This document shows positions 5,445 to 8,136 of a stretch of DNA of 8,136 nt, one piece after another. Under the pieces are notes generated by a model. The model made no database searches and was not told where the DNA came from. It saw nothing but the letters and a program-made list of their open reading frames with translations. The DNA comes from Acidobacteriota bacterium (GTDB lineage: Bacteria; Acidobacteriota; Holophagae; Thermotomaculales; Thermotomaculaceae). Positions within the stretch are counted from its first letter, which is position 1, and each line of letters opens with the position of its first letter. Both the position numbers and the translations under genes were made by a program. Location of the stretch: positions 1-8,136 of the forward strand of contig JAMOUY010000237.1 of assembly GCA_027067895.1 (NCBI GenBank). The letters are read 5' to 3'.

Positions 5445-7148
5445 ATGACATCAAAAAGTAAGAAAATTTTAATTATCCTTGTTTTGGTTTTCGCACTGTT
5501 TGCCGGAACGGTTTACTTTATAGGCAAAGCAATCGGCAAACTATACTCGGGAACGCCGACAATTACATCCGACACCCTTGTTGAGGTCAGTTTCAACAGG
5601 CCTGTAAAGGAAAGAGCACCTCTAATGCCTTTTAAAAAAATTGTTCCTTTCCACAAAATCATAAACGCGCTATACAACATTCCCGACGACGACAAGGTAA
5701 AAGGTGTGCTTGTCTTGGGAAACAGCCTTCCCCTTGACGTGGCTCAAAAAGAAGAGTTGAGACAGGCTCTTGAAACCATAATAGAAAGCGGAAAACCCGT
5801 TTATTTTTACTATGACCAGATAGGAATGAATTACTTTACCGTGCCCAAAGGGGCAAAGGTTGTCATGCACCCCACCCCCGGAAGATATGTCGCTTTAAAG
5901 GGATACTACACCGCACAGCCTTTTTTCAGGACAATGCTTGAAGAAAAATTGGGAATAAAATTCAACGTCGTTCACATAGGCTCATACAAAGGCGCAGGCG
6001 AACCCTTTGTAAGAGATTCAATGTCAAAGTATTTGAGACAGGAATTAACCGAACTTCTTGAATCTTTTTGGGACAACATATCCTCAATGATAAGCGAGGC
6101 AAGGGGATTCAATAAAGAAGAATTTGAAAAAAACCTGTATGACGGCAAATACTTTTTCATTACAAAAGAAGAGGCAAAAAAATTAGGCTTTGTTGACGAG
6201 TTTAAAACAAAATACGAAATTGAAGACAAATACGATTCCGTAGTCTCAATAACAAAGTATGCCAAATCGCTTGCATCTTCCTCATTGGGGACAAATCCCA
6301 TAGCGCTTATAGTCGCCGAAGGGGAAATTGTAATGGGTTCGGAACAACCTTCAATGTTTGGCGGAGATAAAAACATAATCGCATCAGACACAATGTGCAA
6401 CATTATCAGAAGGGCAGCAGACAACGACTCGGTAAAAGTAATCGTTTTAAGGGTAAACTCTCCCGGCGGTTCGGCGCTTGCGTCCGAATTAATTAACAGG
6501 GAATTGAAAAAAGCGGCAAAGAAAAAGCCTGTAATCGTTTCCGTGGGATACATGGCGGCTTCCGGCGGATATTACATATCCTGCGGCGGGGATTACATTA
6601 TTGCCGACAGAAACTCAATTGTGGGTTCAATAGGCGTGGTAAGCATGATTCCTGAAATAACCGGATTAAGCAAAAAGATAGGAATCAATTTTGACGAAAT
6701 TAAAAAAGGCAAATACGCCGATTTTCTTTCTCCGTTTAAGCAGGCAAGCCCGGAAGAAACCGAACTTTTAAAAAACGACATGCTTGATATTTACGGACTT
6801 TTCAAACAGAGAGTTGCTGAGGCAAGAAAACTTGACTTAAATTATGTTGAATCAATAGCACAGGGAAGAATTTACGCAGGCACAAAGGGATTGAAAATAA
6901 AACTTGTGGACAAAATAGGCACTCTTCACGACGCGCTTCTTGAAGCAAAGAAAAGGGCAAAACTTTCTTCAACAAAATACACCGTATTTTCCGCAAAAAA
7001 ATCATTTTGGGAATTGTTGCAGGAAGATTTCGGCGCAAAAACAAGCATAGACTCGCTTGTAAAAGAAAAAATAAACAAAGTGTTGAAAATCAGCGGAAAA
7101 CCGCTACTTATTGAGCCTGCTTTGGCAGATTTCTCCGTTGAGGAATAA
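5445..7148 (+). CDS. sppA: Signal peptide peptidase SppA, 67K type
   Basis: 567 residues, in the range of the long tandem-domain SppA of E. coli rather than the short Bacillus form. SppA is a membrane-bound serine protease of family S49 that degrades signal peptides left after secretion. An N-terminal membrane anchor (about 8-29) is followed by two ClpP-like halves (roughly 80-255 and 285-495). The Ser/Lys dyad is intact and split between the halves: Lys182 in GSYKGAGEPF and Ser373 in MAASGGYY, followed by SIVGSIGV (391-398). VNSPGGSA (338-345) is the expected oxyanion-side loop. The ATG has a GGGGG purine tract four bases upstream. The gene is divergent from mreC and only 3 bases ahead of the downstream peptidase, so the two are very likely cotranscribed. 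Confidence 0.97.
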   Translation: MTSKSKKILIILVLVFALFAGTVYFIGKAIGKLYSGTPTITSDTLVEVSFNRPVKERAPLMPFKKIVPFHKIINALYNIPDDDKVKGVLVLGNSLPLDVAQKEELRQALETIIESGKPVYFYYDQIGMNYFTVPKGAKVVMHPTPGRYVALKGYYTAQPFFRTMLEEKLGIKFNVVHIGSYKGAGEPFVRDSMSKYLRQELTELLESFWDNISSMISEARGFNKEEFEKNLYDGKYFFITKEEAKKLGFVDEFKTKYEIEDKYDSVVSITKYAKSLASSSLGTNPIALIVAEGEIVMGSEQPSMFGGDKNIIASDTMCNIIRRAADNDSVKVIVLRVNSPGGSALASELINRELKKAAKKKPVIVSVGYMAASGGYYISCGGDYIIADRNSIVGSIGVVSMIPEITGLSKKIGINFDEIKKGKYADFLSPFKQASPEETELLKNDMLDIYGLFKQRVAEARKLDLNYVESIAQGRIYAGTKGLKIKLVDKIGTLHDALLEAKKRAKLSSTKYTVFSAKKSFWELLQEDFGAKTSIDSLVKEKINKVLKISGKPLLIEPALADFSVEE

Positions 7149-7151
7149 GTT

Positions 7152-8136
7152 ATGAAAAAGAAAAGCGCAATTTTTCTAATTCTGCTTTTTGTCTCCGTAA
7201 ACCTTTTTGCGGATAAACTCTTTGACAAAGTATTGTCAAACCTGAAAGGCTCAAAGCCGAAAATGATGTCTTTCAAATGGTCTCCATCCTCAAATCACAT
7301 CGGCTTCCTTGCCGACAGGGACAATGACTGGAAACTTGATTTGTGGATTTACGACTTGAAAAACAACGAAGAAAGGGAAATTGTAAACGCAGGCAATTTC
7401 AAAATTGAGGAAAGCGAAGCGGAAAAGCAGTTAAAAGAGAGAATGAGAATAGGAAAATCGGGGATTATATTTTTCCACTGGTTTCACAAAAACGACAAAA
7501 TTATGTTTAACCTGTCGGGAAACATCTATGTGGTAAACGTAAAAAACGGCAAAATTGAAAAACTCAATATTGAAGCAAAACCCGTCCTTTTTCCGGTAAT
7601 TTCTGAAAACGACGAAAAAATCGCCTTTGTTTCAAAAAGAAATGTCTTTGTTTACTTTTTAAAAACAGGGAAAACAATTCAAATAACAAAAGATGCAACA
7701 AAAGATAAATACTACGGTATGGCCGAATTTGCCGCATCGGAAGAATTGGACAGGTTTAGCGGAATGTGGTTTTCTCCCGACGGAAAAAAACTGCTTTACA
7801 CCTTTGTTGACGAAAGCAAAATGGAAAAATATCCTGTTGTAATAAACACATCCTACACTCCAAGGTATAATCTGCAAAACTATCCATTTGCCGGAAAAGA
7901 AAACGCAAAAGTAAAACTTTTTGTAGCCGAGTTTCAAAACGGCAAAGCGGTTTCAAAAGAATTAAAATTCCCTGTAAAGGAAGATTATTACCTTGCAAGG
8001 GTTTACTTTTTCGGCAACTCACCCCTAATCTATCTTGTAAACAGAAAGCAGGACAAACTCTACAAATACCTTTATTCAAACGATAAATTAACGCTTTTTG
8101 ACAGGGAAGCATCAAAAGACTGGATAAACCTTGACA
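7152..8136 (+). CDS. Exported S9-family peptidase, dipeptidyl-peptidase IV-like, N-terminal part (partial)
   Basis: The first 328 codons are present and the frame is open at the right edge. ATG at 7152 has GAGGAA upstream, overlapping the end of sppA. Residues 1-20 form a typical signal peptide: a KKK head, a hydrophobic core and a likely cleavage after NLFA. There is no lipobox cysteine. The rest resembles the beta-propeller of DPP IV (S9B), with WSP repeats at 43-45 (FKWSPSS) and FSPDGKKL at 207-214. The block EFAASEELDRFSGMWFSPDG (192-211) and the following VDES...YP correspond to the DPP IV segment whose paired glutamates bind the substrate's free N-terminus (here Glu197-Glu198). The alpha/beta-hydrolase domain with the Ser-Asp-His triad should lie beyond the window, so activity cannot be confirmed. 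Prolyl tripeptidyl peptidase or another S9 exopeptidase remains possible. Confidence 0.85.
   Translation, partial: MKKKSAIFLILLFVSVNLFADKLFDKVLSNLKGSKPKMMSFKWSPSSNHIGFLADRDNDWKLDLWIYDLKNNEEREIVNAGNFKIEESEAEKQLKERMRIGKSGIIFFHWFHKNDKIMFNLSGNIYVVNVKNGKIEKLNIEAKPVLFPVISENDEKIAFVSKRNVFVYFLKTGKTIQITKDATKDKYYGMAEFAASEELDRFSGMWFSPDGKKLLYTFVDESKMEKYPVVINTSYTPRYNLQNYPFAGKENAKVKLFVAEFQNGKAVSKELKFPVKEDYYLARVYFFGNSPLIYLVNRKQDKLYKYLYSNDKLTLFDREASKDWINLD

Noticed and set aside
5428..5448. Six-codon open frame M-K-K-G-D-L overlapping the sppA start
   Set aside because: It has no Shine-Dalgarno of its own, and its GGGGG is best explained as the sppA ribosome binding site.
5513..8115. Several minus-strand open frames across sppA and the S9 peptidase (such as 5972-6553, 6926-7276 and 7756-8115)
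   Set aside because: They are antisense to well-identified genes and resemble no protein family I know.

Overview
The window is a compact, AT-rich bacterial chromosome segment that looks like housekeeping DNA. I see no insertion sequence, phage gene, CRISPR array or toxin-antitoxin pair. The genes point to a rod-shaped bacterium with a peptidoglycan wall that exports proteins. A secreted dipeptidyl-peptidase-like protein and a 67K-type SppA fit a diderm lineage, but I cannot name the phylum from this sequence.

Layout. Positions 1-608 (minus) hold the N-terminal two thirds or less of a Cys/Met-metabolism PLP enzyme that runs off the left edge. Positions 609-1013 contain no gene I can support, but end in a good promoter with a boxA-like leader. 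These drive tRNA-Gly(GCC) and tRNA-Cys(GCA) on the plus strand. Converging on the tRNAs from the right is a four-gene minus-strand operon, mreC-mreD-mrdA(PBP2)-rodA, in transcription order from 5327 down to 1229. All three gene junctions overlap. A divergent intergenic region of about 117 bp separates this operon from a plus-strand pair: sppA (5445-7148) and, after a 3-base gap, a secreted S9-family (DPP IV-like) peptidase that runs off the right edge.

How the genes work together. MreC and MreD are the membrane scaffold of the elongasome. RodA (SEDS glycosyltransferase) polymerises lipid II and PBP2 (transpeptidase) cross-links the new glycan, so the operon supplies the core of lateral wall synthesis. 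MreB is not in this window. The plus-strand pair couples a membrane signal-peptide peptidase with an exported exopeptidase, which suggests envelope peptide turnover.

Most notable point. The mreC reading frame has no ATG, GTG, TTG or CTG that would include its membrane anchor. A strong Shine-Dalgarno sequence is instead placed 7 bases before an in-frame ATT, so mreC probably starts at a rare ATT codon (or the record carries a one-base ATG change there). The rest is well-known gene families. I found no convincing undescribed system, only several local features worth checking.
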